NCBI RefSeq assembly: GCF_025148445.1
Contig: NZ_CP102270.1
Coordinates: forward strand, 1,971,001 to 2,035,000
Reading direction: 5' to 3'
From: Eshraghiella crossota
Lineage (GTDB): Bacteria > Bacillota > Clostridia > Lachnospirales > Lachnospiraceae
DNA length: 64,000 nt
This document shows, in pieces, positions 42,666 to 51,864 of this stretch. The notes below the pieces were generated by a model. The model was not told where the DNA came from and made no database searches. It saw only the letters and a program-made list of their open reading frames with translations. A program made the position numbers and the translations under genes. How positions within the stretch are numbered: the stretch's first letter is position 1; the number at the start of each line of letters is the position of its first letter.

Positions 42666-43997
42666 TTAATATGTACTCAGATACTGGTTGACTTCCCATT
42701 CACTTACGGCAACCTTGTATGATTTCCATTCCGCCTTCTTAGCTTCGATATATTTTTCTGCTGTCTCTTCGCCAAGGAATTCCATGATGAGTTCATCTTT
42801 TTCAAGGTGCTTTACTGCATCAATAAGAGTCTCAGGAAGACTGTCAATTCCTCTTTCTCTTCTTTCTTTCTTAGTCATGGCATAGATGTTCGCATCAACG
42901 CTGTCACAGACTTCTAATTTATTCTTGATTCCATCAAGTCCTGCAATAAGGCATACAGCAAGTGCAAGATATGGATTAGCTGTCGGATCCGGATTACGGA
43001 GTTCTACTCTTGTTCCCTTTCCTCTGGCTGCCGGAATTCTGATAAGAGGACTTCTGTTTTTAGCAGACCATGCTATATAAACAGGTGCTTCGTATCCGGG
43101 AATAAGTCTCTTATATGAATTAACGAGAGGATTGGTTATTGCAACAATTCCGTTAATATGCTTCATAAGCCCTGCTATAAAATGGTATGCTTCTTCACTT
43201 AATCCATTCTTACCATTCTCATCAGCAAATACATTCTTACCATCTTTTTCAAGAGACATATTGATGTGCATACCTGAACCTGCCATATTAGCTTTAGGCT
43301 TAGGCATGAATGTCGCATGCAGTCCATGTCTCTGGGCGATGGTCTTAACAGCAAGTTTAAATGTCATAATTGAATCCGCTATCTTGACTGCTTCACCATA
43401 TTTGAAATCAATCTCATGCTGTGCAGGTGCACACTCATGATGGGATGCTTCAATAACAAATCCCATATCTTCAAGTGTAAGTACCATATCACGTCTTGCA
43501 TTTTCTCCGAGATCATTAGGTCCCAGGTCAAAATATGCAGCCTGATCATTAGAATTGGTTGTAGGTGCCCCGTTCTCATCCACGTTAAATAAGAAAAATT
43601 CGCATTCAGGTCCTACATTGAATGTGTATCCCATCTTCTCAGCTTCTGCCATCGCTTTCTTAAGGATATGCCTTGGATCTCCTTCAAATGGTGTACCGTC
43701 AGTCTTATAAACATCGCAAATTAATCTTGCAACTTTACCTGTCTGTGGTCTCCATGGGAATATAACAAAACTGTCAAGATCAGGACGAAGACACATATCT
43801 GATTCCTCAATACGGGCAAAGCCGTCAATTGATGAACCGTCAAACATCATCTGATTATCAAGTGCTTTCTTTAACTGGCTCTTAGGAATTGCAACGTTCT
43901 TAAGGATACCGAAAAGATCGGTAAACTGAAGTCTGATAAACTCAACGTCGTTCTCCTCTACAAACTTAATAATGTCCTCTTTGGAATAATGGCTCAT
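42666..43997 (-). CDS. glnA: Glutamine synthetase, type I
   Basis: 443 aa, the short GSI-alpha form of Gram-positives without the adenylylation loop. Conserved blocks include [75 protein letters not shown] and the C-terminal [14 protein letters not shown]. It makes glutamine from glutamate, ammonia and ATP. It is followed 24 bp later by the ANTAR gene, then dapF and dapL. A sigma-A promoter lies 60 bp upstream of the AGGAGG-led ATG. Confidence 0.97.
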   Translation of the reverse strand: MSHYSKEDIIKFVEENDVEFIRLQFTDLFGILKNVAIPKSQLKKALDNQMMFDGSSIDGFARIEESDMCLRPDLDSFVIFPWRPQTGKVARLICDVYKTDGTPFEGDPRHILKKAMAEAEKMGYTFNVGPECEFFLFNVDENGAPTTNSNDQAAYFDLGPNDLGENARRDMVLTLEDMGFVIEASHHECAPAQHEIDFKYGEAVKIADSIMTFKLAVKTIAQRHGLHATFMPKPKANMAGSGMHINMSLEKDGKNVFADENGKNGLSEEAYHFIAGLMKHINGIVAITNPLVNSYKRLIPGYEAPVYIAWSAKNRSPLIRIPAARGKGTRVELRNPDPTANPYLALAVCLIAGLDGIKNKLEVCDSVDANIYAMTKKERRERGIDSLPETLIDAVKHLEKDELIMEFLGEETAEKYIEAKKAEWKSYKVAVSEWEVNQYLSTY

Positions 43998-44058
43998 TTA
44001 AGTTCCTCCTAATGTTATCATATATTTTAAGGCTTATGCCTCACAACCTTTTAACGTT

Positions 44059-44087
44059 ATGTTATCAATGGATATCTAAAAAGTCAA
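44059..44087 (-). promoter_or_regulatory. Promoter of the glnA operon
   Basis: The minus strand reads TTGACT (44087-44082), 17 bp, TAACAT (44064-44059). The ~55-nt leader contains a small AGGC-ATAA-GCCT hairpin, but no clear terminator or ANTAR hairpin pair. Confidence 0.7.
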
Positions 44088-44114
44088 CATAAGTTTCAGT
44101 TTGAAAATAATTTT

Positions 44115-45392
44115 TTAATCTGAGACAACTCTGTCACGTCCCTCTTTTTTTGCATGATATAATCTGTTGTCTGCTGTACATAATACTTTATCAACAGAGT
44201 CACCATTTCCTGTTGCCACACCTATACTTATGGTAATTTTGATTACCTTATCGTCATACTCAACACACATTTCACGTATGGCTTCTACAAGCATTTCAAG
44301 ATAAGTTAATGTAGTTTCCATATCACAGCCTGTATATACAAGCAAAAATTCCTCACCACCCCACCTTGCAGCAAAACCTTTTCCGGCCATACTTTTCTTC
44401 ATAATCTGTGCAACGCTTACCAGCACTTCATCGCCTGCGGTGTGTCCGTATGTATCATTAACTTTTTTGAAAAAGTCAATATCCGCTATCGCAAGGGTAT
44501 ATGGTTCCCCCGTCTTTATATATTGCTCCGATAAGTTTTTAAGATTCTGGTTGCAATATCTCCTATTATATAAATCAGTAAGTGAATCTTTAACTATAAG
44601 ATTTCTCAAAGACCTCTGCATATTTACGCTTGCCTTTGCAACATCTCCTATTTCATCTTCCCTTGCCAGGGCTTCCCGGTTCATTTCAGCTTTAAGATTG
44701 CCGCCTGTAACTTCCCCGAGGAAATTTCTTATATGTTTGAAATTCTTATTAAGTTTACCGAAGTAAAGATAATTCAGATACGTAATAATCACAACACCGG
44801 CAATAATCATCGCAATAAGCGGAATTACCTGTTTTGTAAATTTTGAATGAATCTGATTTGCCGGCTTCAGTATACATATTGCACCTATTATATTCTCGCT
44901 TCCGTTATGGACCGGCAGATAATATGCAAAAAAACGTTCTTCTTCTATTCTTACATCGTCATAAAACATAGTGTATCCATTGTCAAGAACATCCTTTTTG
45001 ATTGCCGAATTCATTTTTGTTCCGGTAATCCTTTTATTATCACTGTGTAAGGTTGTAATCATTCTTATGTCATTGTAAAAAATTGTTATCTCAAGTCCCG
45101 TATCCTCTTTTATGTTATCAATAAAATCATTGGTAAGATAATGTTCTCCTTTCTTAAGAGCCATAAGGTTCTCCGCCTTAACCAATTCATAATATCCGGG
45201 ATACATAACATCATAAGTATTGGCTAATGTATATGCCTCGTTTTCCATTCCTGACCGAATCTCATAATATACATTCTTCTTAATCAGAATATAGCTTATA
45301 CCTGCCATAACAATGCCGATAAAAAATACCGGTAATATTATTATGTAATTAAATGTGCCCATCAGGCTTTTTCTTTTTGTAGTTTTTTCCAT
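44115..45392 (-). CDS. Membrane diguanylate cyclase with extracellular sensor
   Basis: 425 aa from the ATG at 45392 with GGGG upstream; the frame upstream to 45455 would enter the preceding gene's terminator. Helix 1 (about 14-34), an extracellular Cache-like sensor of about 140 residues, helix 2 (about 180-203) and a HAMP linker precede a GGDEF domain. The active motif is GGEEF in ARWGGEEFLLVY; metal-site DIDFFKKVNDTYGH is intact. No RxxD inhibitory site stands five residues upstream, so product inhibition is unlikely. It should make c-di-GMP in response to an external cue and opens a cluster with two phosphodiesterases. Confidence 0.93.
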   Translation of the reverse strand: MEKTTKRKSLMGTFNYIIILPVFFIGIVMAGISYILIKKNVYYEIRSGMENEAYTLANTYDVMYPGYYELVKAENLMALKKGEHYLTNDFIDNIKEDTGLEITIFYNDIRMITTLHSDNKRITGTKMNSAIKKDVLDNGYTMFYDDVRIEEERFFAYYLPVHNGSENIIGAICILKPANQIHSKFTKQVIPLIAMIIAGVVIITYLNYLYFGKLNKNFKHIRNFLGEVTGGNLKAEMNREALAREDEIGDVAKASVNMQRSLRNLIVKDSLTDLYNRRYCNQNLKNLSEQYIKTGEPYTLAIADIDFFKKVNDTYGHTAGDEVLVSVAQIMKKSMAGKGFAARWGGEEFLLVYTGCDMETTLTYLEMLVEAIREMCVEYDDKVIKITISIGVATGNGDSVDKVLCTADNRLYHAKKEGRDRVVSD

Positions 45393-45453
45393 AGTATAAT
45401 TCCCCACTCTGTTTCCACACATAATGCAACTTCTGCATTTCCCTATCTGTAAC

Positions 45454-45480
45454 AAATGGCAAGGATATTCCTTGCCATTT
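45454..45480 (-). terminator. Terminator of the Gly-rich membrane protein gene
   Basis: AAATGGCAAGGA (45454-45465) pairs with 45469-45480 (12 bp, 3-nt loop); the minus strand ends in TTTGTTA. Confidence 0.78.
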
Positions 45481-45491
45481 AGTTATTATAT

Positions 45492-46508
45492 TCAGTCTTT
45501 GTATTTATCCTTTAAATCGTCTACATCTGATTTGCCAAATGTCTCAAGCGGTTTGCTGAGAATCCTTTCAAGGTCCTCTGCTTCTTTGTTCTTCTGTGCC
45601 TTTCTTGCTTTCCACCACTTAAACAGTAATGAAATAACAACGATAGCACCTACAACAGATACTATAATTATAACAACGTACCTGATTCTGATAGGTCCTT
45701 TCATTATCTCTTTACCGGCTCTTGTAAATATCTTGGCAAGCATCTCTTCAACGCTTATAGATGCATCACCGTTATAGTAGTAGTCATATGAAGACTCAAG
45801 AATAGACTTTGCATTTTCATCCATAACCACTTCCGTCTGCTTACCGCATATATAGAATGCCTTTCCATCCATTAATGACGGATAATCATTCTTGCACGCA
45901 AAGTACACGAAAAGGAGATGTCCTTCATCTGAACCGAACAACTCATCATAAAGAGCTTCTGCTTTTGCATACATATAATCATAATTTTTAAAATCATAAT
46001 CTGATTTATATTCTGCAAGATATACTAAAGGCTGTACACCTGTTTTCTTATAGAAGCTTTCAAGACCGTCTCTAAGCTTACTTCCTCTTCCTAACCAGCC
46101 AAGTTCGTCAACAAACCATGTGTTGGAATATGTAGTGTTGGAAGTGTCCATCTTCTCACGTTTCTCGTTACTCTTGGTAATATTACCGCCTAACGAACCA
46201 CCTAACGCTGTAAATAAGCCTCCGATAAAAATCATCGCAAATATAAGGAAACCAAACATACATCCGCATGGTGATGAACCACGCGAACCATAGTACACCC
46301 TTCTTGTCGGCCGTCCGTAATACGAGCTTCTTGAACCTCCGTAATATGATGAACGGTGGCTTGGACCGCTTGAAAATCCTCCACCGAAACTACTTGAACG
46401 TCCGCCGCCGAAACTGCTTGAACGTCCACCGCCGCCAAAACTTCCTCCTGAACGGCCTCCTCCAAAACTTCCTCCTGAGTGGCCTCCGCCACCGCCTCCT
46501 CTTGCCAT
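45492..46508 (-). CDS. Gly/Ser/Arg-rich membrane protein with TPM-like domain
   Basis: 338 aa. Residues 1-80 are a low-complexity region built on GGxRSGGSFGGG and GGGRSSSFGGG repeats, then a Tyr/Arg/Ser part (HRSSYYGGSRSSYYGR). Helix 1 (about 84-104) and helix 2 (277-296) enclose an external domain of about 170 residues: KLRDGLESFYKKTGVQPLVY, DEGHLLFVYF and MDENAKSIL. This part has the look of TPM (YgcG/Psb32-like) domains. The tail is basic then acidic (KWWKARKAQKNKEAEDLERI). AGGAGG precedes the ATG. It lies between a diguanylate cyclase and two phosphodiesterases; a link to c-di-GMP is by position only. Confidence 0.82.
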   Translation of the reverse strand: MARGGGGGGHSGGSFGGGRSGGSFGGGGRSSSFGGGRSSSFGGGFSSGPSHRSSYYGGSRSSYYGRPTRRVYYGSRGSSPCGCMFGFLIFAMIFIGGLFTALGGSLGGNITKSNEKREKMDTSNTTYSNTWFVDELGWLGRGSKLRDGLESFYKKTGVQPLVYLAEYKSDYDFKNYDYMYAKAEALYDELFGSDEGHLLFVYFACKNDYPSLMDGKAFYICGKQTEVVMDENAKSILESSYDYYYNGDASISVEEMLAKIFTRAGKEIMKGPIRIRYVVIIIVSVVGAIVVISLLFKWWKARKAQKNKEAEDLERILSKPLETFGKSDVDDLKDKYKD

Positions 46509-46523
46509 ATTAATTCTCCTCCT

Positions 46524-47828
46524 TTAATCATCATTAGTTGCCAATAAATATTTGTCAGCAAAAATATAATATGGTAATGGTTTATCATGAAGATAACCCT
46601 GTACTGCGTTACATCCGCAACTGTACACGATGCTTTCTTCCTCTCTGTTTTCAATACCTTCGCAGATAATTTCAAAATCAACCTCTGTAAAGGTATGTAT
46701 GAGATTCTTCATTATTGTCCGACCGGTCTCTCCGTGGAGACTGTTAAGTACAAAACCTCTGTCGAACTTGATTATGTCAACGGGTATCTTTCCTAACATG
46801 TACAGTGAATTATAGCCAGAGCCAAAATCATCCATACTTATTTTATACCCTTTTTCTTTTAGAAAATCAATTTGTTTTGTGATTTCTGTAATATTTTCGC
46901 AAAAGACCGTCTCCGTCAATTCAAATTCAAAATACCCGGATGGAACACCTGATTCAACTATTGCCTGATGAATACTGTCAACGAATCCCTGTTCTAACAG
47001 GTCAACCCTGGAAAGATTAAGGGATATTGTTGTAAGCGGCCTTCCTTCGTCCATCCATTTTTTCTGAATTGCAATCAGCTTTCTGATTACGCACCCATCA
47101 AGCTTTGAAATTAAATGGGTTCTTTCAAGTATATCTATATACATTCCCGGAGGTATTATATTTCCGTCATTATCCATTATCCTTGAAAGTGCTTCGCCGC
47201 CGATAAGGCGTTCATCATCTATTGAAAATTTTGGTTGTATGTACACTTCTATTCTGTTATTCTCCAAAGCTGAATAAAACATAGGAATTATTTTGGCTTC
47301 ATCAACAGCTTTCTTTTCCATATCTGCCCTGAAAATTGCAATATAGGTAAGATAATTTGCCTTAATACTACGTCTTGCATATTGTGACTTGTCAATTATT
47401 ATCCCGATGTCTTCATCTCTGTCTTCTACATAATATGCACCGAGGTAAAGTCTTATTCGTGCCAAAGGGAATTCCATATTCGTCTTCTCACTGAAACGGG
47501 ATAACATATCGCTATATTTTGCCTTGAATACTTTCTCCGGCAATCCTTCTGCTTCAATCAACATAATAATATGGTCAACATATATTCTGTATGCCAGTAC
47601 ACAGTCAGCGTTATTATGGCAGAAACATTCCACCATTCTACTGATAAGCCGGTCACCTTCTCTATAACCATACATCCGATTAAAATATTTAAAATTACTT
47701 ATATCAAGTGAAATCATTACAGGTCTCTTCAGTTGGTTTCTAATTAGTTCCTGAGCCTGCCTTACAAAATATCTGTCATATGGCAGCCTTGTGAGTTCAT
47801 CAAAAAAAATTCCGTCATAGCAAATCAA
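46524..47828 (-). CDS. c-di-GMP phosphodiesterase (degenerate GGDEF plus EAL)
   Basis: 434 aa, no membrane segment. Start is TTG 47828 with GGAGG 8 bp upstream. The N-terminal GGDEF-like domain (1-165) has lost its signature (YRIYVDHIIM where GGDEF should be), so it cannot be a cyclase. The EAL domain (about 180-425) keeps GGEALSR, SLNLSR, ELTET, DDFGSGYNS, DIIKFDR, CEGIE and VQGYL, that is all metal and catalytic positions. It should hydrolyse c-di-GMP. It begins 3 bp after a paralogous gene and is followed 15 bp later by the Gly-rich protein gene. Confidence 0.92.
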   Translation of the reverse strand: MICYDGIFFDELTRLPYDRYFVRQAQELIRNQLKRPVMISLDISNFKYFNRMYGYREGDRLISRMVECFCHNNADCVLAYRIYVDHIIMLIEAEGLPEKVFKAKYSDMLSRFSEKTNMEFPLARIRLYLGAYYVEDRDEDIGIIIDKSQYARRSIKANYLTYIAIFRADMEKKAVDEAKIIPMFYSALENNRIEVYIQPKFSIDDERLIGGEALSRIMDNDGNIIPPGMYIDILERTHLISKLDGCVIRKLIAIQKKWMDEGRPLTTISLNLSRVDLLEQGFVDSIHQAIVESGVPSGYFEFELTETVFCENITEITKQIDFLKEKGYKISMDDFGSGYNSLYMLGKIPVDIIKFDRGFVLNSLHGETGRTIMKNLIHTFTEVDFEIICEGIENREEESIVYSCGCNAVQGYLHDKPLPYYIFADKYLLATNDD

Positions 47829-47831
47829 GTA

Positions 47832-49145
47832 TTATCCCTCCAGGCATTGTATAGGTTGTTTCTTAAGATACTTGTCCTCAAATATATCTCTTTCAAGAGG
47901 CTTGTCATACAGAAAACCCTGAACGTTATCACAACCACATTCAAAAATAAGCTTTTCCTGTTCCTTTGTCTCTATTCCTTCACAAATCACATCATAATTA
48001 ATCTGTCTGAATACATGTATCAGACTTTGCAGTATCTGGTAAACTGCTTCATTATTCATACTATTGCTTATAAAACCTTTGTCAAATTTAATAATATCTA
48101 CCGGAAGTGTACCCAGTGTATTAAGTGTACTGTATCCAACTCCGAAATCATCCATGCTTACTTTGAAGCCATAGTTTCTAAGCTTGGAAATTTCTCTTAT
48201 AATTGTGTCTGAATCCGCAAAAAATAAGGACTCTGTCAGTTCCAGTTCTACATATTCCACAGGAATATTGTAACGTCTAAACTCATTATATATATTATCA
48301 GCCACATTGCTCTCATAAAAATGCATTCTTGAAAGATTAATTGACACAGGAACCACTTTCCATCCCATATCAATCCACTTTCTGACGGAAGCAAATGCTT
48401 CCCTCATAACATAACGGTCAAGTTCCACAACCTTACCGCTGTTCTCAAGAACCGGGATATATGTATCAGGGTACAGCATCTTGCCGTTGCTGTCATAAAT
48501 TCTGCTAAGTACTTCAGCACCATTAATTTCATGGGTCCGGATATTAATCTTTGGCTGATAGAAGGTCTTAATATTGCCATTCTTAATTGCTGTATCAAAT
48601 ACGGCAAGTATCTTAGCATCTTCCTCTTCCTTATCCATCATGTCGTCTGAAAAGATTACACTGGATACACAATAATTACCCTTAGCCCTGCGTCTTGCAA
48701 CGTTAGCCTTATCTATGCAATATATTAAATCATCATTATATTTATCAATAAAAAGTATACCATTGTTAAGGTGAAGCATAATCGAAGGATATTTTCTGTT
48801 ATTATCTTTAACAAAATCCCTGCTGTATCTGTCCACACGGCTGCAAAATGCCGTCTTATCTCCGTTATATTTAAAAAGGCTGATTATATGATCCGAATGG
48901 GTCCTGCAGGTGGAAACGTTTCCATCAACACTATTACTGATCAATGCTATCAAATCCCGTAATAATTCATTAGCTTTACTATATCCGTAAATATGATTAA
49001 TGTACTTAAAGTTACTAATATCCGTCGCTATCAGAACATAATGCCCCGGTACAAAATTATTAGCTAACTCTTCCCTCGCTATCCCAATGAAACTGTCATA
49101 GATTGGTAATCCCGTCACAGTATCAAGCTTCTCAATATTTTTCAT
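47832..49145 (-). CDS. c-di-GMP phosphodiesterase paralogue with EVL motif
   Basis: 437 aa, same architecture as its downstream neighbour and clearly a tandem duplicate. The GGDEF-like part is degenerate (CRTHSDHIIS). The EAL part has EVL in place of EAL (GAEVLSR), but keeps SINLSR, ELTES, DDFGVGYST, DIIKFDKGF, CEGIE and VQGFL, so activity is still likely. AAAAGGTGA precedes the ATG. It leads the EAL-EAL-Gly-rich transcript. Confidence 0.92.
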   Translation of the reverse strand: MKNIEKLDTVTGLPIYDSFIGIAREELANNFVPGHYVLIATDISNFKYINHIYGYSKANELLRDLIALISNSVDGNVSTCRTHSDHIISLFKYNGDKTAFCSRVDRYSRDFVKDNNRKYPSIMLHLNNGILFIDKYNDDLIYCIDKANVARRRAKGNYCVSSVIFSDDMMDKEEEDAKILAVFDTAIKNGNIKTFYQPKINIRTHEINGAEVLSRIYDSNGKMLYPDTYIPVLENSGKVVELDRYVMREAFASVRKWIDMGWKVVPVSINLSRMHFYESNVADNIYNEFRRYNIPVEYVELELTESLFFADSDTIIREISKLRNYGFKVSMDDFGVGYSTLNTLGTLPVDIIKFDKGFISNSMNNEAVYQILQSLIHVFRQINYDVICEGIETKEQEKLIFECGCDNVQGFLYDKPLERDIFEDKYLKKQPIQCLEG

Positions 49146-49227
49146 ATAATATTCACCTTTTAAAGATATTCAAACACGATCTTTAGTCTAAGTAGTATAT
49201 TACCACAGATATAAACTAACGTCCATA

Positions 49228-50352
49228 TCAATTTCCCTTTTCTTCTGAAGATTTTATCATTTTTCTTGTTTCAAAATAAGATTCCTTACTAAGTTTTATA
49301 ACATGTCCAACTATCCTTCTTATCATACGTCTGGTTTCTTTTTCAATTCCGTTATAGGACTTTATGATAGCAGTGGCAGTTGTAAAAAAGCCTTCTTTAA
49401 GACCTGTAACCGTGTCAAAACCGTCCCTTAATATACGGAATACGATTTCTATAAAAAGTTCCCTTTCTTCTTCACTTATTCCATTAATCCATGTCTTATT
49501 TGCCTGGCTGAATACCATGCTGAAATTTTCAAAGCTGTCTGCAGTAACAAAATGTGTACCCTTGACCTGCCATGAAATTCCCGCATGCTGCATAAGTCCT
49601 TTTTCAGAGCTTTCAACTATTACGCAATTATCATCACGGAACATTATCATTCCCACTATAGATGCCTTAGGATTGTAATTTTCGACTATTTTTGCCATAG
49701 TCTGGTATTCAGTTGTCTTGACATATTCCTCCAGGAATCCGGGTCCGTCAAAATTATGTATTCTTACGACCCTGTCCCTGTGCTTATAACCTTCAGTCAT
49801 TGCCGCATATACTGCAAGGTTTCCTCCCTTGGAATGCCCTCCGATATATATTTTGCCATCATAATCATTAAAAATCCTGCCAAGATAACTTTCTGCCTCT
49901 ACCTGTGCTTCAACAGGCATTGTATAACACGCCTTAAAATCTTCTTCCCATCCTGCTAAAGAATCATCTGTGCCGCGAAATGCCACATAATACAAATCAT
50001 CATGGATTACAATAGTCACTGCGCCAAACTGTTTGGATATTTCGGGATCAAAATCAGCATGATAATACTTTATTTTTAAATTCTTAAACCTGTCACAATT
50101 CATCATACCTTTAAAAACCCGGCAGCAATTCTTTAATAATTCTGTATATCCCCTTATCTCTTCTTCACTATGGATATCAAAAAATCTGTTTCCTGCTTCA
50201 AGAACACTCATCTCTCCTGACATATCATCAATAACACCCTCTAACGGAATGTATGCAAATTGAGAAAAGATCAACCCATCAACTTCATTAACAGGAATCA
50301 TATCAAAAGTAACGTCGCCCCTCCACTCCATGTAATCCATTATATCTGCCAT
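49228..50352 (-). CDS. DUF2974 (Mbeg1-like) alpha/beta hydrolase
   Basis: 374 aa. The nucleophile elbow GGHSKGG (171-177, Ser174) and the preceding strand DGKIYI are those of a lipase-like alpha/beta hydrolase. AFRGTDDSLAGWEEDFK is the oxyanion-side block shared with class 3 lipases and Mbeg1. A conserved His is plausible in QVKGTHFVTAD. There is no signal peptide, so it acts inside the cell. The substrate is unknown. It follows the TraX-like gene directly (stop and start adjacent), so the two are coupled. Confidence 0.88.
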   Translation of the reverse strand: MADIMDYMEWRGDVTFDMIPVNEVDGLIFSQFAYIPLEGVIDDMSGEMSVLEAGNRFFDIHSEEEIRGYTELLKNCCRVFKGMMNCDRFKNLKIKYYHADFDPEISKQFGAVTIVIHDDLYYVAFRGTDDSLAGWEEDFKACYTMPVEAQVEAESYLGRIFNDYDGKIYIGGHSKGGNLAVYAAMTEGYKHRDRVVRIHNFDGPGFLEEYVKTTEYQTMAKIVENYNPKASIVGMIMFRDDNCVIVESSEKGLMQHAGISWQVKGTHFVTADSFENFSMVFSQANKTWINGISEEERELFIEIVFRILRDGFDTVTGLKEGFFTTATAIIKSYNGIEKETRRMIRRIVGHVIKLSKESYFETRKMIKSSEEKGN

Positions 50353-51042
50353 TTACAAAAACCTCCCAATAATACCAAGTATCATCATATGAACAGAATA
50401 AAATACATAAAAGAACCATTTTATTCTGTTACCGTATTTACCCTTTTCTCCATTATACAAGAAGATAAAAACAAGTGAAAAAACTGCTGCCAGAGAGCTT
50501 ATGCTTTCGCCATATAAAGTCATTATAAGCGCGGCCGTAAAATAGTATCCTGTGCCTTTGTTATATCTCATGTAATAAAACACAAATACAAGAGCCACTC
50601 CACAGTAGGAATAGTCTGACCTTATTAAAAAAGCAAGCGCCATTCCCACAACAGCTGTCAGGAAATGCAATATGCCAAAGCCCAGTCCCTTTTTATCGTA
50701 ATATCTGCACACGTACAGTACGAGAAGTGCTATCGTAAACGTAAACAGAACATTAACTGAACCGGTGTATATTATTCTGCCTCCTGTCATCATATTAAAT
50801 GGTATTTCGGATATAAAAGCAAAACTCATTATTCTTAATAAATATTTCTTTTCATCCTTTGTATAGAAAAAACCTTCCGCTATTAAAAAAGCAAAAAGTG
50901 GGAAAGATATTCTTCCGATTCCTCTCAGCACATTGTATACACCTGTATCAATATGTCCGTACATAATATAGCCTATATGATCAATAAGCATTGTTACCAG
51001 TGCAATAATTTTAACTGCCTCTGAATTAAGAACTTTTTTCAT
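50353..51042 (-). CDS. TraX-family membrane protein
   Basis: 229 aa with about seven to eight hydrophobic helices. It opens MKKVLNSEAVKIIALVTMLI followed by DHIG, and GIGRISFPLFAFLIAEGFFY is the TraX signature. TraX acetylates F-pilin in conjugative plasmids, but chromosomal relatives in Firmicutes are common, unlinked to conjugation, and probably acyltransferases of another target. Nothing conjugative lies nearby. It forms a two-gene transcript with the DUF2974 hydrolase and is divergent from a PHP gene. Confidence 0.88.
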   Translation of the reverse strand: MKKVLNSEAVKIIALVTMLIDHIGYIMYGHIDTGVYNVLRGIGRISFPLFAFLIAEGFFYTKDEKKYLLRIMSFAFISEIPFNMMTGGRIIYTGSVNVLFTFTIALLVLYVCRYYDKKGLGFGILHFLTAVVGMALAFLIRSDYSYCGVALVFVFYYMRYNKGTGYYFTAALIMTLYGESISSLAAVFSLVFIFLYNGEKGKYGNRIKWFFYVFYSVHMMILGIIGRFL

Positions 51043-51111
51043 AATTTACCTCATATATAATTCATTCTAAATCAATAATATGATATAATCAAGAGTGGAG
51101 GTTCTGCAATT

Positions 51112-51855
51112 ATGTTTAAATATGAGACTCATTTACATACAATAGAAAGCAGCCGCTGCGGTTCAACAAGTGCTGCAGAATATCCTGCTTATTATAAATC
51201 ATTAGGCTACAGTGGTATATTTATAACAGACCATTTTTTTAACGGCAACTGTCGTATTTCCAATGACCTTCCCTGGGAAGACAGGGTCAATATGTTCTGC
51301 CGCAGTTATGAATTAGCAAAAGAAGCCGGAGATGCCATTGATTTTCCTGTATTTTTCGGCTGGGAAGCCAATTTTGACGGCGATGAATTTCTGATTTACG
51401 GACTTGATAAAAAGTGGCTTTTAGGCCATCCTGACATAATGTCTTACAGCCGTGCAGAACAGTATGACGTAATTCACAGGGATAACGGGCTGGTAGTACA
51501 GGCACATCCGTTCCGCGAGCGGGACTACCTTAACACGATATATCTTAACCCCGATACATGTGACGCCATGGAGGGATATAATACATTTAACCACATGTAT
51601 AACAACCATAATGCTGAGATATATTGCAGGGAACATAATATATTCATGACAGCAGGATCAGACCTGCATAAAATCGGCAGTGCAGAGAATGACCGCCTTT
51701 ACGGCATGGAGTTTGACACACCTCTTTCCAATGAAGGAGACTATGTAAAACGTATTCTTAACAGGGAAGGGCACATAGCGGTTCCCAATGCCCACAGAGT
51801 ACCTGATAACTACACCATAGAAACCAAATTACCTGTGGTTACGAACCACAGGTAA
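51112..51855 (+). CDS. PHP-domain metal-dependent phosphoesterase
   Basis: 247 aa. Metal-site motifs in order: ETHLHTIES (residues 5-13), FITDHFF, GWEANFDG, VQAHPFRERD and AGSDLHKIG. It differs clearly from the other PHP protein in this window (TrpH type) and belongs to the short, stand-alone PHP group whose substrates are unknown. GGAGG precedes the ATG. The stop codon lies inside its terminator stem. It is monocistronic. Confidence 0.88.
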   Translation: MFKYETHLHTIESSRCGSTSAAEYPAYYKSLGYSGIFITDHFFNGNCRISNDLPWEDRVNMFCRSYELAKEAGDAIDFPVFFGWEANFDGDEFLIYGLDKKWLLGHPDIMSYSRAEQYDVIHRDNGLVVQAHPFRERDYLNTIYLNPDTCDAMEGYNTFNHMYNNHNAEIYCREHNIFMTAGSDLHKIGSAENDRLYGMEFDTPLSNEGDYVKRILNREGHIAVPNAHRVPDNYTIETKLPVVTNHR

Positions 51856-51856
51856 T
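51828..51856 (+). terminator. Terminator hairpin overlapping the PHP gene stop
   Basis: ATTACCTGTGGTT (51828-51840) pairs perfectly with 51844-51856 around a 3-nt loop. The stop codon at 51853-51855 is in the right arm. The U tract is poor, so it may act mainly as a 3' end stabiliser or serve the convergent degV gene as well. Confidence 0.7.
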
Positions 51857-51864
51857 CTATGTAA

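Noticed and set aside
45393-45455. Upstream extension of the diguanylate cyclase frame
   Set aside because: It reaches into the terminator of the preceding gene and lacks a ribosome site.
46268-46681. Long frames opposite to and in other registers of the Gly-rich gene
   Set aside because: They arise from its repeated GGN/CCN codons; no start sites and no recognisable protein.
50353-51042. TraX-like gene as evidence of a conjugative element
   Set aside because: No relaxase, coupling protein, pilus gene or attachment site nearby; chromosomal TraX relatives are common in Firmicutes.
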